64,000 nucleotides of DNA from assembly GCA_024583055.1 (NCBI GenBank), contig CP102145.1, positions 1,054,001 to 1,118,000 of the forward strand. The letters run 5' to 3'. This DNA comes from Streptococcus suis. Lineage in GTDB: Bacteria > Bacillota > Bacilli > Lactobacillales > Streptococcaceae. A model generated the notes under the pieces. It worked only from the letters and a program-made list of their open reading frames with translations. It was not told the DNA's origin and made no database searches. Position numbers and translations under genes: made by a program. The stretch's first letter is position 1. Each line of letters begins with the position of its first letter. Below, piece after piece: positions 8,454 to 18,369 of this stretch.

Positions 8454-8771
8454 ATGGCATTTCAAGAGACAAAAGGGCGCTATGCCAGCTTTGGCGTTGT
8501 CACTTCCCTTCCTGGCGAAGTGATTGACCATTTTTGGTTTATCATTGATAATTATTTAAAAGGAGTCCTACCCTTGAAAAAGGTTCTGCGTTTCTCCCTG
8601 AAAAATCGCAAGGGCAAACTCAGCATTACCTTTTCACAGGAAGGCTATAAAGAGGTTCTCACCATTGATTTCCAAAACAAATTCGACCCCTTCTTCCCGT
8701 CAACAGTATTGGTATTCGATAAAGAGGGGCAAGAAACCGTCGCCCTGCCGAAGGAATTGAATTATATATAG
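8454..8771 (+). CDS. DUF960 family protein
   Basis: 105 residues with a strong GGAGG 7 bp before the ATG. It matches the small streptococcal DUF960 family (RYASFGVVTSLPGEVIDHFW at the start). No signal peptide or membrane segment is seen, so it should be cytoplasmic. Function unknown. It may be read through from the DUF402 gene. Confidence 0.8.
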   Translation: MAFQETKGRYASFGVVTSLPGEVIDHFWFIIDNYLKGVLPLKKVLRFSLKNRKGKLSITFSQEGYKEVLTIDFQNKFDPFFPSTVLVFDKEGQETVALPKELNYI

Positions 8772-8802
8772 CAAAAGACTTGAGCCGAAACTCAAGCCTT
8801 TT
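8771..8802. terminator. Bidirectional terminator between convergent DUF960 and DUF896 genes
   Basis: AAAAGACTTGAG ccgaaa CTCAAGCCTTTT: a six-pair core stem with A and T tracts on either side. Confidence 0.8.
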
Positions 8803-8809
8803 CTTTGTC

Positions 8810-9067
8810 TTAGGAATTTGGATCATCCAAACTACGTCCGTGCAAGCCTTTTTCACGTTGGACTTGGCGGAGTTTCTCAGGTGTCACATCGTTGCCATCC
8901 TCATCGACAACCTTGATACCTTCAACGTGGGCACGCACACTACGGCGGTAGCCCTCGATGTACTCCTCACGAAGAGCAGCTTGTTCCTGCAACTCCTCCT
9001 CTGTCAAACCTTCCGCCTTTTTCTTGCGGGCCAATTCATTGATGCGATCAATTTTTGCTTGTTCCAT
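8810..9067 (-). CDS. DUF896 (YnzC-like) small protein
   Basis: 85 residues. The N-terminus has the DUF896 helical hairpin ([21 protein letters not shown], then [22 protein letters not shown]). Relatives such as B. subtilis YnzC are SOS-inducible helical proteins of unclear role. It follows glyS by 9 bp and is probably the last gene of the glyQS operon. Confidence 0.88.
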   Translation of the reverse strand: MEQAKIDRINELARKKKAEGLTEEELQEQAALREEYIEGYRRSVRAHVEGIKVVDEDGNDVTPEKLRQVQREKGLHGRSLDDPNS

Positions 9068-9076
9068 ATCCGCCTC

Positions 9077-11113
9077 CTACTTACTATTCAAGAGATTAAA
9101 GACCGCCACAGCACTTGCCTTATCCGCCAAGGCTTTCAAGAGAGCCAAGCGGTTGGCTTTGACTGCTGCGTCATCTGCCATGACCATGGTGTTGTCGAAG
9201 AAGGCTGCGATGACTGGGCTCAATGCAAAGAGCTTGTCCAAGTTGCCTGCCATGTCTTCCGTCAACTCCAAGCTAGATACTGCTGCAGCAAGGGCCTTCT
9301 CCTGCTCATTTTCAAAGAGCGCCTCGTCAATCGCAGTTGCCTCCGCCTTTTCAGCCAAGTTGAAGACCCGTGACAAGTTTTCCACGGCTTCCTTGTAGTC
9401 AGTCTCTTTTGATTTTTGGAAAATAGCAGAGCTGGCTGCCAGTTGCAGTCTGACCACAAAGGTTGAGCTGGCAAGTACAGCCTCGCGGATGTCTTTCGGA
9501 ATGGCCTTATCCATCATCTTCTCTACACGAGCACGGATGAAGTCCATCACAGCTGGCTGGTTGTCATAAGTCAAACTAGTAAAGTTCAAGCTGTAGAGCT
9601 CCGTAATCAGCTGATCCAATGGAATTTCCCAACCAAACGCTTCCAAGATCCGCACGATACCCTGTGTTGCACGACGAAGAGCATAAGGGTCGTTTGAGCC
9701 AGAAGGAATCAAGCCTACTGAGAAGAAAGATAGGAGGGTATCAAATTTGTCAGCCAGTGCCAAGACCGCACCGACCTTGCTCTCAGGCAATTCGCCTTCT
9801 GCTGAGTTTGGCAAGTAGTGCTCACGGATTGCTGCTGCCACCGCAGGTTTTTCCCCTGCAAGAAGGGCATACTTCTCACCCATAATCCCTTGCAATTCAT
9901 CAAACTCGCCGACCATGCCTGTCAAGAGGTCAAACTTGTAGATGTCCGCTGCACGCGCCACATCTGCCTTTTCATCCGCAGACAAGCCAGCCAAGTCAGC
10001 CAGTTTTTCTGCGATAACCTTTGTACGTTCCATGTGCTCGTAAAGTGAGCCGATTTTCTCATGGAAGGTCACGACTTTGAGGCGTTCCACCAAGTCAGCA
10101 ATCCTGAGTTTTTGGTCTTCACGCCAGAAGAACTCACCATCTTCCAAACGAGCCACCAAGACTTTTTCATTTCCTTTGATGACATTGTCAAGGTACTGGT
10201 CATTCCCGTTACGGACGGAGATGAAGTTTGGCAAGAGTTTGCCAGACTTATCCCGCACCACAAAGTAACGTTGGTGATTTTTCATAGAAGTAACCAAGAC
10301 TTCTTCTGGTACTTCCAAATATTTAGTGTCAAAAGAACCCATGAAGGCAGTTGGGTACTCGACCAAGTTGAGAACTTCATTGAGCAAATCTTCATCAATT
10401 TCGACTGTCACCTTGTGTTTGTCCTCGATAGCCTTGATTTGCTCGATAATCATATTTTGACGCTCTGCGGGGTCTGTAATGACAAACTGTGCACGCAAGT
10501 CAGCCTCGTAAGAATCTGCACTTGCAATCTCTGTTTCATTTCCAAGGAAACGATGACCACGACTGATGCGACCTGATCTAATGTCCAAGAAATCCATATC
10601 CAATGCTTCATCGTCCAAGAGAACGGTCAAGGTGTGGACAGGACGGATGTAGGCGAATTTGTTGGACGCCCAGTTCATGCTGACAGGGAAGGTCATAGCC
10701 TTCAAGACCTCTGGAATGCCCGCCAAAACTGCCTTAGCTGGCTGACCCGCCTCATGCTTGGTCACATAGACATACTCTTCGCCCTTGATCTCGCGAAACT
10801 CGATGTCAGCTGTCGTCAAGCCTTTACCACGGACAAAGCCTTCAGCAGCTTTGGTGAAGTTCCCATCTGCGTCCAAGGCAATCTTCTTAGCAGGACCCTT
10901 GAAATCTTCTGTAAGATCCGTCTGCTGGTCTGCCAAACCACGCACACGAACAGCCAAACGGCGTGGCGTTGAAAAAACATCAATGCTGTCAAAAGCCAAG
11001 CGATTGTCTGTCAAAAAAGTCGCCATGCGGTCACGCAACTGGTGCATGGCTGGGGTTACGATGTAGGCAGGGATTTCTTCCAAACCAAGTTCAACAAGTA
11101 AATTCTTTGTCAT
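9077..11113 (-). CDS. glyS: Glycine--tRNA ligase, beta subunit
   Basis: 678 residues, full length for GlyS. It begins [19 protein letters not shown], the conserved N-terminus, includes an HD-like domain, and ends in an anticodon-binding (DALR-like) region. It forms the alpha2beta2 enzyme with GlyQ and charges tRNA-Gly. The start overlaps the glyQ stop by one base (TAATG), which implies translational coupling. Expression should be controlled by the upstream T-box. Confidence 0.97.
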   Translation of the reverse strand: MTKNLLVELGLEEIPAYIVTPAMHQLRDRMATFLTDNRLAFDSIDVFSTPRRLAVRVRGLADQQTDLTEDFKGPAKKIALDADGNFTKAAEGFVRGKGLTTADIEFREIKGEEYVYVTKHEAGQPAKAVLAGIPEVLKAMTFPVSMNWASNKFAYIRPVHTLTVLLDDEALDMDFLDIRSGRISRGHRFLGNETEIASADSYEADLRAQFVITDPAERQNMIIEQIKAIEDKHKVTVEIDEDLLNEVLNLVEYPTAFMGSFDTKYLEVPEEVLVTSMKNHQRYFVVRDKSGKLLPNFISVRNGNDQYLDNVIKGNEKVLVARLEDGEFFWREDQKLRIADLVERLKVVTFHEKIGSLYEHMERTKVIAEKLADLAGLSADEKADVARAADIYKFDLLTGMVGEFDELQGIMGEKYALLAGEKPAVAAAIREHYLPNSAEGELPESKVGAVLALADKFDTLLSFFSVGLIPSGSNDPYALRRATQGIVRILEAFGWEIPLDQLITELYSLNFTSLTYDNQPAVMDFIRARVEKMMDKAIPKDIREAVLASSTFVVRLQLAASSAIFQKSKETDYKEAVENLSRVFNLAEKAEATAIDEALFENEQEKALAAAVSSLELTEDMAGNLDKLFALSPVIAAFFDNTMVMADDAAVKANRLALLKALADKASAVAVFNLLNSK

Positions 11114-12030
11114 TATTCTGCGTCCTCCTTCAACAATTCTGCTCGTGCTGCTTCGTCTAAAAGTGGGAAGCCTAATTTTTTACGCTCAGCCACAAAGGTC
11201 TTAGCAACGACACGAGCTAGGTTACGGATACGGGCAATGTAGCCTGCACGTTCGGTTACAGACACAGCACCACGGGCATCGAGCAGGTTAAAGGTGTGAG
11301 AACATTTGAGCACATAGTCAAAGGCTGGGTGAACCAAGCCTTCTTCCAAAGCCCGCTCTGCTTCTTTCTCAAACTTGGTGAAGTTTTCAAGGAGCATGTC
11401 TTGGTCGGATACTTCAAAGGAGTATTTTGAATGCTCATACTCTGGCTGGATGAAGATTTCACCGTATTTAACACCGTCAGCCCACTCAATATCGTAAACG
11501 GAGTCAACCTCTTGAATGTAGGAAGCCAAGCGCTCCAAACCATAAGTTACTTCGGCTGTGACAGGGCCTGTCGCCAAGCCGCCAACCTGTTGGAAATAGG
11601 TAAACTGCGTGATTTCCATACCGTCCAACCAAACTTCCCAGCCCAGACCAGCTGAGCCTGTTGACGGGTTTTCCCAGTTATCCTCAACAAAACGAATATC
11701 ATGCTCCAAAGGATTGATGCCCAAACGCTCCAAAGACTCCAAGTAGAGTTCTTGGATATTAGATGGAGATGGTTTCATCACCACTTGGAATTGGTGGTGC
11801 TGATACAAACGGTTTGGGTTTTCTCCGTAACGACCGTCCGCAGGACGACGAGAAGGCTCCACATAAGCCGCATTCCATGGCTCAGGACCAATAGCACGCA
11901 AGAAAGTGTAGGGACTCATAGTCCCCGCCCCTTTTTCCGTATCATAAGCCTGCATGAGCAAGCACCCCTGCTCATTCCAAAATTGTTGTAAGGTCAAGAT
12001 AATTTCTTGAAAAGTAAGTTTTTTTGCCAT
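11113..12030 (-). CDS. glyQ: Glycine--tRNA ligase, alpha subunit
   Basis: 305 residues. The conserved class II start ([19 protein letters not shown]) and catalytic segments ([30 protein letters not shown]) are intact. It supplies the aminoacylation site of the tetramer with GlyS. It begins 19 bp after the metallopeptidase gene and is most likely read from the same T-box promoter. Confidence 0.97.
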   Translation of the reverse strand: MAKKLTFQEIILTLQQFWNEQGCLLMQAYDTEKGAGTMSPYTFLRAIGPEPWNAAYVEPSRRPADGRYGENPNRLYQHHQFQVVMKPSPSNIQELYLESLERLGINPLEHDIRFVEDNWENPSTGSAGLGWEVWLDGMEITQFTYFQQVGGLATGPVTAEVTYGLERLASYIQEVDSVYDIEWADGVKYGEIFIQPEYEHSKYSFEVSDQDMLLENFTKFEKEAERALEEGLVHPAFDYVLKCSHTFNLLDARGAVSVTERAGYIARIRNLARVVAKTFVAERKKLGFPLLDEAARAELLKEDAE

Positions 12031-12049
12031 AAGTTACTCCTGTTTCTTT

Positions 12050-12811
12050 TTAAATTTCTTTTTCTAATAATTCTTCCTGCACAAACCAGTTGAGTAGCGA
12101 AATCCTTTGGTCTGACTGCGCCCATTTATGATAGGTTTCAAAAAGTGCTTGGACTGAACCTACTTTCTCTACTAACTGGTCAATGGTGAGAAAACTTCGC
12201 CAGTACTCGTAAAAAATACTCGCGTAATTTCCTTCGTAAGTGGATTTTCCAAAAGAATCCAAGGAATGCCAGCCGTGTTTTTCTTGAAAGAGGCCAACCA
12301 AGAGCTGATTACAAAACCGCTCTTGAGCAAACTCTTCTTCTGTCAAAAAATACTGTCTGCTGATGTACTCGACCATGCCCTCTTCAAACCAGATGTTTGC
12401 ATCATAGTCCGCAAAGTCATCCAGAAAAAGGTCTGACCAATGCGCCAGCTCATGACCGATAATTTGCAACAGATGATTTTCCGACAAACCTTTGTAGTGA
12501 GCACTCAATGTCTGCAAGTCTGGGCTGTTCTCGTAGCTATCTAGTTGATGCTGGTAAATCTTTTTCCAAACTGCTAAGTCTGGTGTCATGACCATGCGGA
12601 TATCATTAGTGTAGGCTGGTACGGGACTTTGGCCAAGTAATTTTCTTGCGGCTTCTTCATTTGCCCAGATAAGGGCTTGGGGCAAATCACGAACTTGATA
12701 TTCCTTCCTTAGAAAATGGATATAGTCATGCCATTTTGCCTCGTATTTTGAGACAAATTGCTGATAGTTAAACAGCTGTTCTTGGCTATCCACTAGATAA
12801 AAATTCTTCAT
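12050..12811 (-). CDS. Putative zinc metallopeptidase (HExxH) in the glyQS operon
   Basis: 253 residues from the ATG at 12811. A longer frame to 12877 would run into the T-box terminator, so the shorter start is preferred. The motif HELAHW (IIGHELAHWSDLF) with a downstream Glu in IWFEEGMVEYISR gives the HExxH...E zinc site of gluzincins. There is no signal peptide or membrane segment, so it should act in the cytoplasm. It is the first gene after the glycine T-box and so appears to be induced by lack of charged tRNA-Gly; it may release glycine from peptides, but the substrate is unknown. Confidence 0.75.
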   Translation of the reverse strand: MKNFYLVDSQEQLFNYQQFVSKYEAKWHDYIHFLRKEYQVRDLPQALIWANEEAARKLLGQSPVPAYTNDIRMVMTPDLAVWKKIYQHQLDSYENSPDLQTLSAHYKGLSENHLLQIIGHELAHWSDLFLDDFADYDANIWFEEGMVEYISRQYFLTEEEFAQERFCNQLLVGLFQEKHGWHSLDSFGKSTYEGNYASIFYEYWRSFLTIDQLVEKVGSVQALFETYHKWAQSDQRISLLNWFVQEELLEKEI

Positions 12812-12835
12812 ATCTTCTCTTTCATCTCTGGTAAA

Positions 12836-13026
12836 ACAGAAAAAGAACCACCTTCTCTCCCCCCTGCCTTGCGACATAGGGGCGTTGAGAACGCGGTTCC
12901 ACCCTAATTTATTACTTCATTTTATATAATTTTTTCACTGAAAGCGCCAATTATTTCCACCCCGGCTCGGCTCCCACTCTCCCAAGCTCGCTAAACAAAG
13001 ATGCTGAAACAACCTTCTTTCTTGTT
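12836..13026 (-). ncRNA. T-box leader (glycine type) with terminator/antiterminator
   Basis: The minus-strand leader contains the T-box core AGGGTGGAACCGCG (12905-12892), which pairs with the acceptor end of uncharged tRNA. It is followed by a terminator in which GAACC..GTTCTC pairs with GAGAA..GGTTC before TTTTTC (about 12895-12840). The leader is short, as in glyQS T-boxes that lack stem II. A GGC triplet near 12947-12945 next to a CTTTC arm is a candidate glycine specifier, but I have not folded it. It should let transcription continue into the peptidase-glyQ-glyS operon when tRNA-Gly is uncharged. Confidence 0.9.
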
Positions 13027-13030
13027 GAAT

Positions 13031-13059
13031 AGTATAGCAGATTTACTGGGCTTTGTCTA
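13031..13059 (-). promoter_or_regulatory. Promoter of the glyQS T-box operon
   Basis: Minus-strand TAGACA (13059-13054), 17-bp spacer, TATACT (13036-13031), ending just before the T-box leader. Confidence 0.75.
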
Positions 13060-13067
13060 CTACCATA

Positions 13068-14009
13068 TCACAAACTCAAGCTATCCCAGTCTCCTGTCTG
13101 GGCAATCTCTACTCGACTACTGATTTGCTTTGCAGATGCTGCTAGGAGGTCACATTCCTCCTGTGTCAAGTCTAGTCGCACCCTGTCTACAATGCCCTCT
13201 CTGCCGATGACTGCCGGATAACCTAGATAAACCCCGTACTCTTGCTGGTAATGAGAAACCGGTAGCACTGCTCTGCTATTGCCCAAAACCGCCTCAACCA
13301 AGCGTTTGGCTGCCGCTGCGATGGCAAAATTGGTATAGCCCTTGCCGAAAAAGACGGTGTGTCCGCCCATGCGCGCCTCCTCTGCCAGCTGGTCCAGCTC
13401 TTTCTTGGGCAAAAGTGCCTGAATAGGCTGACCCGCCACCACCACCTGGCTCCATGCAGTGAATTGAGAATTGCCATGCTCACCCAGATTGTAGCCTGAG
13501 ATGGCTATCGGAGAGAGTCCAAACCGCCGCCCCACCGCACGCTTCATCCGCGCCGTATCCAGCAAGGTACCCGTGCCAATCACCCGCTCGCGAGGAAAGC
13601 CGGTATAGGTCTGATAGAGCTGACTGATGACATCGACGGGATTCGTAATGACAATCAAAATACCAGAAAAACCTGAAGCAACCAACTTGCTCGAGACTTC
13701 CTTGACCTCTTGACTAGTGAAAGGCAGTTCCGCAAAGCGGCTATTGGTCGCATTGGCCTGGAGACTGATTTTCCCAAGGCTCGACACGATAATATCTGCG
13801 TCCGATAGAGCACTGTAATCATTGGCAATGAAAGTGGCAGACTGCCCCGTATTGGCCACACAATCCTCCATATCCAGAATATCTGCCGCAAGTTTCTCTT
13901 CATTCTTGTCAATCAGGACATAGTCGTCAAAGAGATTGCCTGCCACCAAATCATGCAGGAGGGTGGCTCCGACATGGCCCAGACCTATGATACCGATTTT
14001 TCTAGCCAT
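13068..14009 (-). CDS. Lactate/malate dehydrogenase-family L-2-hydroxyacid dehydrogenase (HicDH-like)
   Basis: 313 residues. It has an N-terminal Rossmann motif GLGHVGATLL, the TNPVDV loop, GTGTLLDTAR and GEHGNSQF with the catalytic His. The substrate loop around SLGKISLQANATNSR differs from housekeeping LDH, where GAPQKPGETR is usual, so L-2-hydroxyisocaproate dehydrogenase or a relative acting on branched 2-keto acids is more likely. Its start overlaps the preceding dehydrogenase gene by 8 bp, so the two are co-transcribed. Substrate specificity is inferred. Confidence 0.8.
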   Translation of the reverse strand: MARKIGIIGLGHVGATLLHDLVAGNLFDDYVLIDKNEEKLAADILDMEDCVANTGQSATFIANDYSALSDADIIVSSLGKISLQANATNSRFAELPFTSQEVKEVSSKLVASGFSGILIVITNPVDVISQLYQTYTGFPRERVIGTGTLLDTARMKRAVGRRFGLSPIAISGYNLGEHGNSQFTAWSQVVVAGQPIQALLPKKELDQLAEEARMGGHTVFFGKGYTNFAIAAAAKRLVEAVLGNSRAVLPVSHYQQEYGVYLGYPAVIGREGIVDRVRLDLTQEECDLLAASAKQISSRVEIAQTGDWDSLSL

Positions 14010-15087
14010 AGACTTCCTCCACCAGACTTTCCAAGGTCAACATGGCCTTAACCACATCCTGAGTTTGAATATTCTGATCAATATTGATGTAGCTTTCCTT
14101 GCTAGAGGTCGCAAACTCAGCCACCTTTTGCATAGCAACTGCCCTATCCTCCGTCACATCCAGCTGTTTCCAAGAATAGATATAGCCGTTCTTTTGGTAA
14201 AAAGGCAGGAGTTTTCTGACCTCATCCCTGTCACCCGTCAGGCATAATTGCACCAAAATCCCATAAGAAACCTTGAGTCCGTGGGCAATGCTGTGGGTTT
14301 CATGGAGCAGGGTCAATCCATTATGAAGAGCGTGAGCCCCCGATACATAGTCGCTGGTTTGACAGCCGACATTAGCCGCAATGGCAAAGGTCGTATCCAC
14401 AATCCGCTGAAAGGCTGGACTGAGTTTGTTCTGGTCAAAATCCGCAACAGCTGTCTCCGTGTCCTGAAGTAAAATATCCAGCGAGACCTTGGCTGTCGCT
14501 AGCGCCAGTTGAACAAGGGCAGGCAGGTCCGCACGATTTTTCCCTCTGTGAATCGCCTCCAGCTCATACCATTTAGCCAGGGTATCCGAAATGCCTGAAA
14601 TGAAAAACTCCCGTGGCGAATCCAATAGCAGGTCATAATCCACCACCGTCATAAAACCCGACCGTTGGCAGTAATCAATAGACTTGAAGGTATGGTCTGG
14701 ATGATAGGCCACCAAGAGCGGGGTCGAGCAGGCACAGGTAGAAACCAGGGTCGGTACAAAAACCGCCTCAATACCCAGACGGTCGGCTATCCCCTTGGTC
14801 GTATCCATGACCTTGCCGCCACCTACGCCAATCAAGACATCTGCACCTAGACTTTTAGCCTTTTCTGCCAAGCGATTCATATCTTCATGACTGGCTGTCT
14901 GGTCATAGAAGAGCACCGGCCAATTGGGTTGATTGCCACCGTGTTTGACAAAGGCCGCATAGGATTTCTGCCCTGTCACAATGACCGGCTGCTTGAAGAT
15001 TACCAATCTTGCTGGCAATTCTTTAATGGCACCGCTGGATGCCACATATTGCCCCGGCTCACCCCGCACTAATTTTTCAAATTCCAT
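14002..15087 (-). CDS. Iron-containing alcohol/glycerol dehydrogenase-family protein
   Basis: 361 residues from the ATG at 15087, after an AAAAGAGGTGAATAGT site. It has the family NAD-binding GVGGGKVMDTTKG, TLVSTCACSTP and metal-site regions with His in GAHALHNG and ETHSIAHGLK. It resembles the glycerol dehydrogenase branch of the Fe-ADH family. The true substrate is unknown. It is followed, with overlap, by the 2-hydroxyacid dehydrogenase; the two may act on successive redox steps. It has its own promoter in the terminator region at 15110-15138. Confidence 0.75.
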   Translation of the reverse strand: MEFEKLVRGEPGQYVASSGAIKELPARLVIFKQPVIVTGQKSYAAFVKHGGNQPNWPVLFYDQTASHEDMNRLAEKAKSLGADVLIGVGGGKVMDTTKGIADRLGIEAVFVPTLVSTCACSTPLLVAYHPDHTFKSIDYCQRSGFMTVVDYDLLLDSPREFFISGISDTLAKWYELEAIHRGKNRADLPALVQLALATAKVSLDILLQDTETAVADFDQNKLSPAFQRIVDTTFAIAANVGCQTSDYVSGAHALHNGLTLLHETHSIAHGLKVSYGILVQLCLTGDRDEVRKLLPFYQKNGYIYSWKQLDVTEDRAVAMQKVAEFATSSKESYINIDQNIQTQDVVKAMLTLESLVEEVYG

Positions 15088-15109
15088 ACTATTCACCTCT
15101 TTTTTATTT

Positions 15110-15160
15110 ATGATATGAAAAAAACAAAGATATATCAACCATTAGCCAACATCTTTGTTT
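15110..15160 (-). promoter_or_regulatory. metI terminator overlapping the promoter of the dehydrogenase pair
   Basis: Arms AAACAAAGAT at 15122-15131 and ATCTTTGTTT at 15151-15160 form a hairpin followed by a minus-strand T run, ending the met operon. Within it lies TTGATA (15138-15133), 17 bp, TATCAT (15115-15110), a promoter for the next gene. Termination and initiation therefore share the same DNA. Confidence 0.65.
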
Positions 15161-15168
15161 TCTGTCTA

Positions 15169-15861
15169 TTAACGATGGTTGATTTTCTTGGTCACAAAAT
15201 CTCCGACAAACTGGATGAAGAAGATCATGATCAAGATGAGGAGTGTCGCAACCAAGGTTACATCATCATCCGAACGGTTATAACCATAGGAAATAGCGAC
15301 GTTACCTAGGCCACCGGAACCAATGGCACCTGCCATAGCGGTGTAACCAACCAGGGAAATCAGAGTCAGGGTTGTTACACGAATCAAGTCTGGCAGACCT
15401 TCGCGTAGGTAAACCTTGATAATATCAGGAATAGTGGCTCCTACTGACTGGGCTGCCTCAATCACACCCCGGTCCAACTCTGACAAGACAACCTGAACCT
15501 GACGGGCATAGAATGGAAATACAGACAGGGACAGAGGGACCAAGGCAGCTTTGAGACCGATACCTGTTCCTACAATCGCACGGGTTACAGGGTTGAGGAC
15601 AGCCAAAAGGATGATAAAGGGAACCGCCCGAAAAAGAGAGGCCACCTTGTCCAAAATCCAGAACGCATACTTGTTTTCCAAAATGCCACGAGGGCCTGTC
15701 AATACCAAAAGAAGACCTCCGACCAAGCCCAAAAGGCCTCCAAAGATAAAGGACCAGAAGGTCATATAAATGGTCGCCTGAATGGCTGGCAACCAACCGT
15801 AAGGCGTATCCCAGCCCATTTTTATAACATTTTCAAATGTTGTTTCAATCCACTGATTCAT
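15169..15861 (-). CDS. metI: Methionine ABC transporter permease MetI
   Basis: 230 residues with about five hydrophobic helices and the MetI signature (SVGATIPDIIKVYLREGLPDLI, the EAA loop that contacts the ATPase). It should form the membrane channel with two copies of MetN. It lies 1 bp after metN and is the last gene of the operon before a terminator. Confidence 0.94.
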   Translation of the reverse strand: MNQWIETTFENVIKMGWDTPYGWLPAIQATIYMTFWSFIFGGLLGLVGGLLLVLTGPRGILENKYAFWILDKVASLFRAVPFIILLAVLNPVTRAIVGTGIGLKAALVPLSLSVFPFYARQVQVVLSELDRGVIEAAQSVGATIPDIIKVYLREGLPDLIRVTTLTLISLVGYTAMAGAIGSGGLGNVAISYGYNRSDDDVTLVATLLILIMIFFIQFVGDFVTKKINHR

Positions 15862-15862
15862 C

Positions 15863-16924
15863 TTACGCTCCCTTCAAAACAGTCACTTCTACCTGTGCCT
15901 CTGCCACAGCCTCCAAGGCATGGTGCAATTGGGCAGGCTCACCTGATAAGATAACAACTAGCTCACCCACTGGCGTGTGGTCCAAAATCTCAATATTTCC
16001 ATAAAGAATATTGGATGTCACCTGGTACATCTTATACAAATCATTGACAATAGCCGTATCCGTGCTGGCACCCGAATACTTGAGTTGGACCAGAAGACTG
16101 TCTTCCGGCAAATTTTGCACAATCCCCTGCTGGTAAATTTTGACTAGTGCTTCATCGATTCCTGTTGCTGTTTTGATAAAGTCCTGGGTCAATTCCTGCT
16201 TAGGATGTGAGAAAATCTCAAGAACAGACCCTTCCTCAATCAACTGACCATCCTGCATCACCGCCACCCGGTTGCAAATGTCTTTAACAATCTGCATCTC
16301 ATGGGTAATCATGACAATGGTCAAGCCCAATTTCTCATTGAGTTCTTGCAAGAGAGCCAGAATCTGCTTGGTTGTTTTAGGGTCCAAGGCAGAGGTTGAC
16401 TCGTCAGAAATCAAGATTTTGGGATCATTGGCAAGGGCACGCGCAATAGCGACCCGCTGCTTTTGGCCACCTGAAAGTTGAGACGGATAGTTTTCTGCTC
16501 GGTCCGCCAAACCAACCAGGTCCAAGAGCTTGGCAACCTTGGCTGCCTTTTCTTCCTTGGTCAAGCCAGAATGCTTGAGGGCAAAAGCCACATTTTCCGC
16601 AGCAGTCATCTGGGCCATCAGATTGAAATGCTGGAAAATCATCCCAATTTCACGGCGTTTGATTCGCAGTTGGGCCGGTGTCAATGTAACCTTATTACCT
16701 TCAAAAATCACATCTTCATCAATAATGATTTTACCTGCTGTCGGCACCTGCAAGAGGTTGATGACACGGACCAGGGTTGATTTCCCCGCCCCAGAATAGC
16801 CGACAATTCCATAAATATCACCTTGATTAATATGGATGGTCACATCCTTAACCGCCTCAATCGTGCGCTTTTTCTGATGAAAGGTCACATCGATATTATC
16901 TAGCTTAATCATTTCCTTACTCAT
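15863..16924 (-). CDS. metN: Methionine ABC transporter ATP-binding protein MetN
   Basis: 353 residues. Walker [10 protein letters not shown], signature LSGGQKQR, Walker [13 protein letters not shown] and the switch His in MITHEMQIV are intact. The C-terminal 100 residues form a NIL/ACT-like domain, which in MetN binds methionine and inhibits transport. The start overlaps the M20 peptidase gene by 8 bp. Confidence 0.95.
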   Translation of the reverse strand: MSKEMIKLDNIDVTFHQKKRTIEAVKDVTIHINQGDIYGIVGYSGAGKSTLVRVINLLQVPTAGKIIIDEDVIFEGNKVTLTPAQLRIKRREIGMIFQHFNLMAQMTAAENVAFALKHSGLTKEEKAAKVAKLLDLVGLADRAENYPSQLSGGQKQRVAIARALANDPKILISDESTSALDPKTTKQILALLQELNEKLGLTIVMITHEMQIVKDICNRVAVMQDGQLIEEGSVLEIFSHPKQELTQDFIKTATGIDEALVKIYQQGIVQNLPEDSLLVQLKYSGASTDTAIVNDLYKMYQVTSNILYGNIEILDHTPVGELVVILSGEPAQLHHALEAVAEAQVEVTVLKGA

Positions 16925-18296
16925 AACTTGCTATTAACTCCTCAATTAGTTGAACATGACTATAATAGTCAGCAATTTTTACATTTTCATCGCCCGCATG
17001 GTCTCGGCTATTGGCATTGCCCAGTCCAAATCCAGCAATTGGCACCTGCAGGGCATGAAAGACCGTATGCATAGGGCCTGTCCCCGGCGAGGTTGGCAGC
17101 ACCGAAACCCCGTCAACCGTCAACTTTTTAGCTAACTCGATAACTTTGGCAATGGCTGGCGCAGTCATGTCGCTACGGTAGCTCTTAATGCCTAGGGTGA
17201 AATCGACCTGAACCCTGTCAAAGCCATTCTTCACCAGCTGTTGACGGACCTTGTCCAGCACATCCTGAGGATCCAAATCCGGTACCAGACGAATCTCCAT
17301 CTTGGCAGAAGCCTGGGCTGGAATAATGGTCTTGACTCCCTGGCCCAGATAGCCTGTAGAAAGACCCTCAATGGTAATGGACGGTTCAAAATAAAGGCGT
17401 TTCAAAAATGCTTTTCGCTCTTCCAAGAGTGTTGGCAGGGTCAAGCTGTAAATCTCCGTAAGATTTTCAGGACTGGTTAGGGCGAACTCCTCTACCAAGG
17501 CTAACTCCTGCTCATTCGGCTCCTGAACCTGGTCATAGAGACCATCCACCAGGACACGACCATCTGGACTTCGGAGGGACTGGAGGCCGGACAAGAGATA
17601 CCAGCTAGCGGAGTCAATCACTCCGCCATAGGACGAATGAATGTCCAGCTCTGCCGATTGGACAGAGACATCGAAAGTCACGATTCCCTTGTTTCCGCCA
17701 GCGATTTCTAACTGATTGAGGGCATTTCGGTGACCTTGTTCCCAGATGAGCAGGTCTGCACCTGATAACTGGTTCTTGTACTTGACCAAATACTTATCCA
17801 AATCAACCGATGCCGACTCTTCAGCACCTTCCATGATGAAAATAACATTGACCGGTAGTTGACCGTCGTGCTTAGCCTGATAGCTCTGAAGGGCGGATAG
17901 GCGAGCCGTGATATGCCCCTTGTCGTCATCCACCCCGCGGCCATACATGTGGGTCTCGTCCATTGTCAGTTCAAAGGGTTGCCCCTTGAGCCAAATCTGG
18001 TCACTATCAGCCGGCACTGTGTCATAGTGGTTGTAGAAAATCAGGGTCTTGGCATTGGGCACCGTCGCTGCAAAACGAGCCATGACAAAAGGAGCCGTAT
18101 GAGACTGGTCCAAGATAACCTCTGCCCCTGCACTTTCAAACAAATTCTTGAGGTAAGTAGCAACCTCCAAAAGACCAATCTGCTGGGCAAAGATAGATTT
18201 CATACTAATCAGTTTTCTCAGATGCCCAATCCCCTCCTGGACAATCTTGTCTTCCTGGAATGCTACGATTTGTGCCTGCTCATTTATCTGTCCCAT
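16917..18296 (-). CDS. M20-family metallopeptidase in the methionine operon
   Basis: 459 residues from the ATG at 18296, with GGAGGAGGTAG just upstream (a TTG six codons earlier overlaps that ribosome site and is less likely). Metal-binding motifs of the M20 family are visible: [22 protein letters not shown] and MEGAEESAS. Family members are di- or aminopeptidases or deacylases. Its place between metQ and metN suggests release of methionine from imported peptides or derivatives. This arrangement is common in streptococci. Confidence 0.88.
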   Translation of the reverse strand: MGQINEQAQIVAFQEDKIVQEGIGHLRKLISMKSIFAQQIGLLEVATYLKNLFESAGAEVILDQSHTAPFVMARFAATVPNAKTLIFYNHYDTVPADSDQIWLKGQPFELTMDETHMYGRGVDDDKGHITARLSALQSYQAKHDGQLPVNVIFIMEGAEESASVDLDKYLVKYKNQLSGADLLIWEQGHRNALNQLEIAGGNKGIVTFDVSVQSAELDIHSSYGGVIDSASWYLLSGLQSLRSPDGRVLVDGLYDQVQEPNEQELALVEEFALTSPENLTEIYSLTLPTLLEERKAFLKRLYFEPSITIEGLSTGYLGQGVKTIIPAQASAKMEIRLVPDLDPQDVLDKVRQQLVKNGFDRVQVDFTLGIKSYRSDMTAPAIAKVIELAKKLTVDGVSVLPTSPGTGPMHTVFHALQVPIAGFGLGNANSRDHAGDENVKIADYYSHVQLIEELIASYE

Positions 18297-18328
18297 TTTT
18301 TCTACCTCCTCCAAAAATAGGAAGAGAA

Positions 18329-18345
18329 GCTGGGGGTCTCCCAGC
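18329..18345 (-). terminator. Hairpin after metQ (partial terminator or stabiliser)
   Basis: GCTGGG/CCCAGC stem in the 73-bp gap between metQ and the peptidase gene, with no strong T run. It probably permits readthrough while giving metQ a higher transcript level. Confidence 0.5.
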
Positions 18346-18369
18346 CTCTATCCTGTTGTTTAATTCTTT

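Noticed and set aside
8780-9373. Plus-strand frame of 197 codons over DUF896 and the end of glyS
   Set aside because: It lies antisense to well-recognised genes and has no family features.
10061-10576. Plus-strand frame of 171 codons inside glyS
   Set aside because: Fully antisense to the conserved GlyS beta subunit, without a ribosome site.
12812-12877. Upstream extension of the metallopeptidase start to 12877
   Set aside because: The extra 22 codons lie within the T-box terminator hairpin; the ATG at 12811 after the terminator is more plausible.
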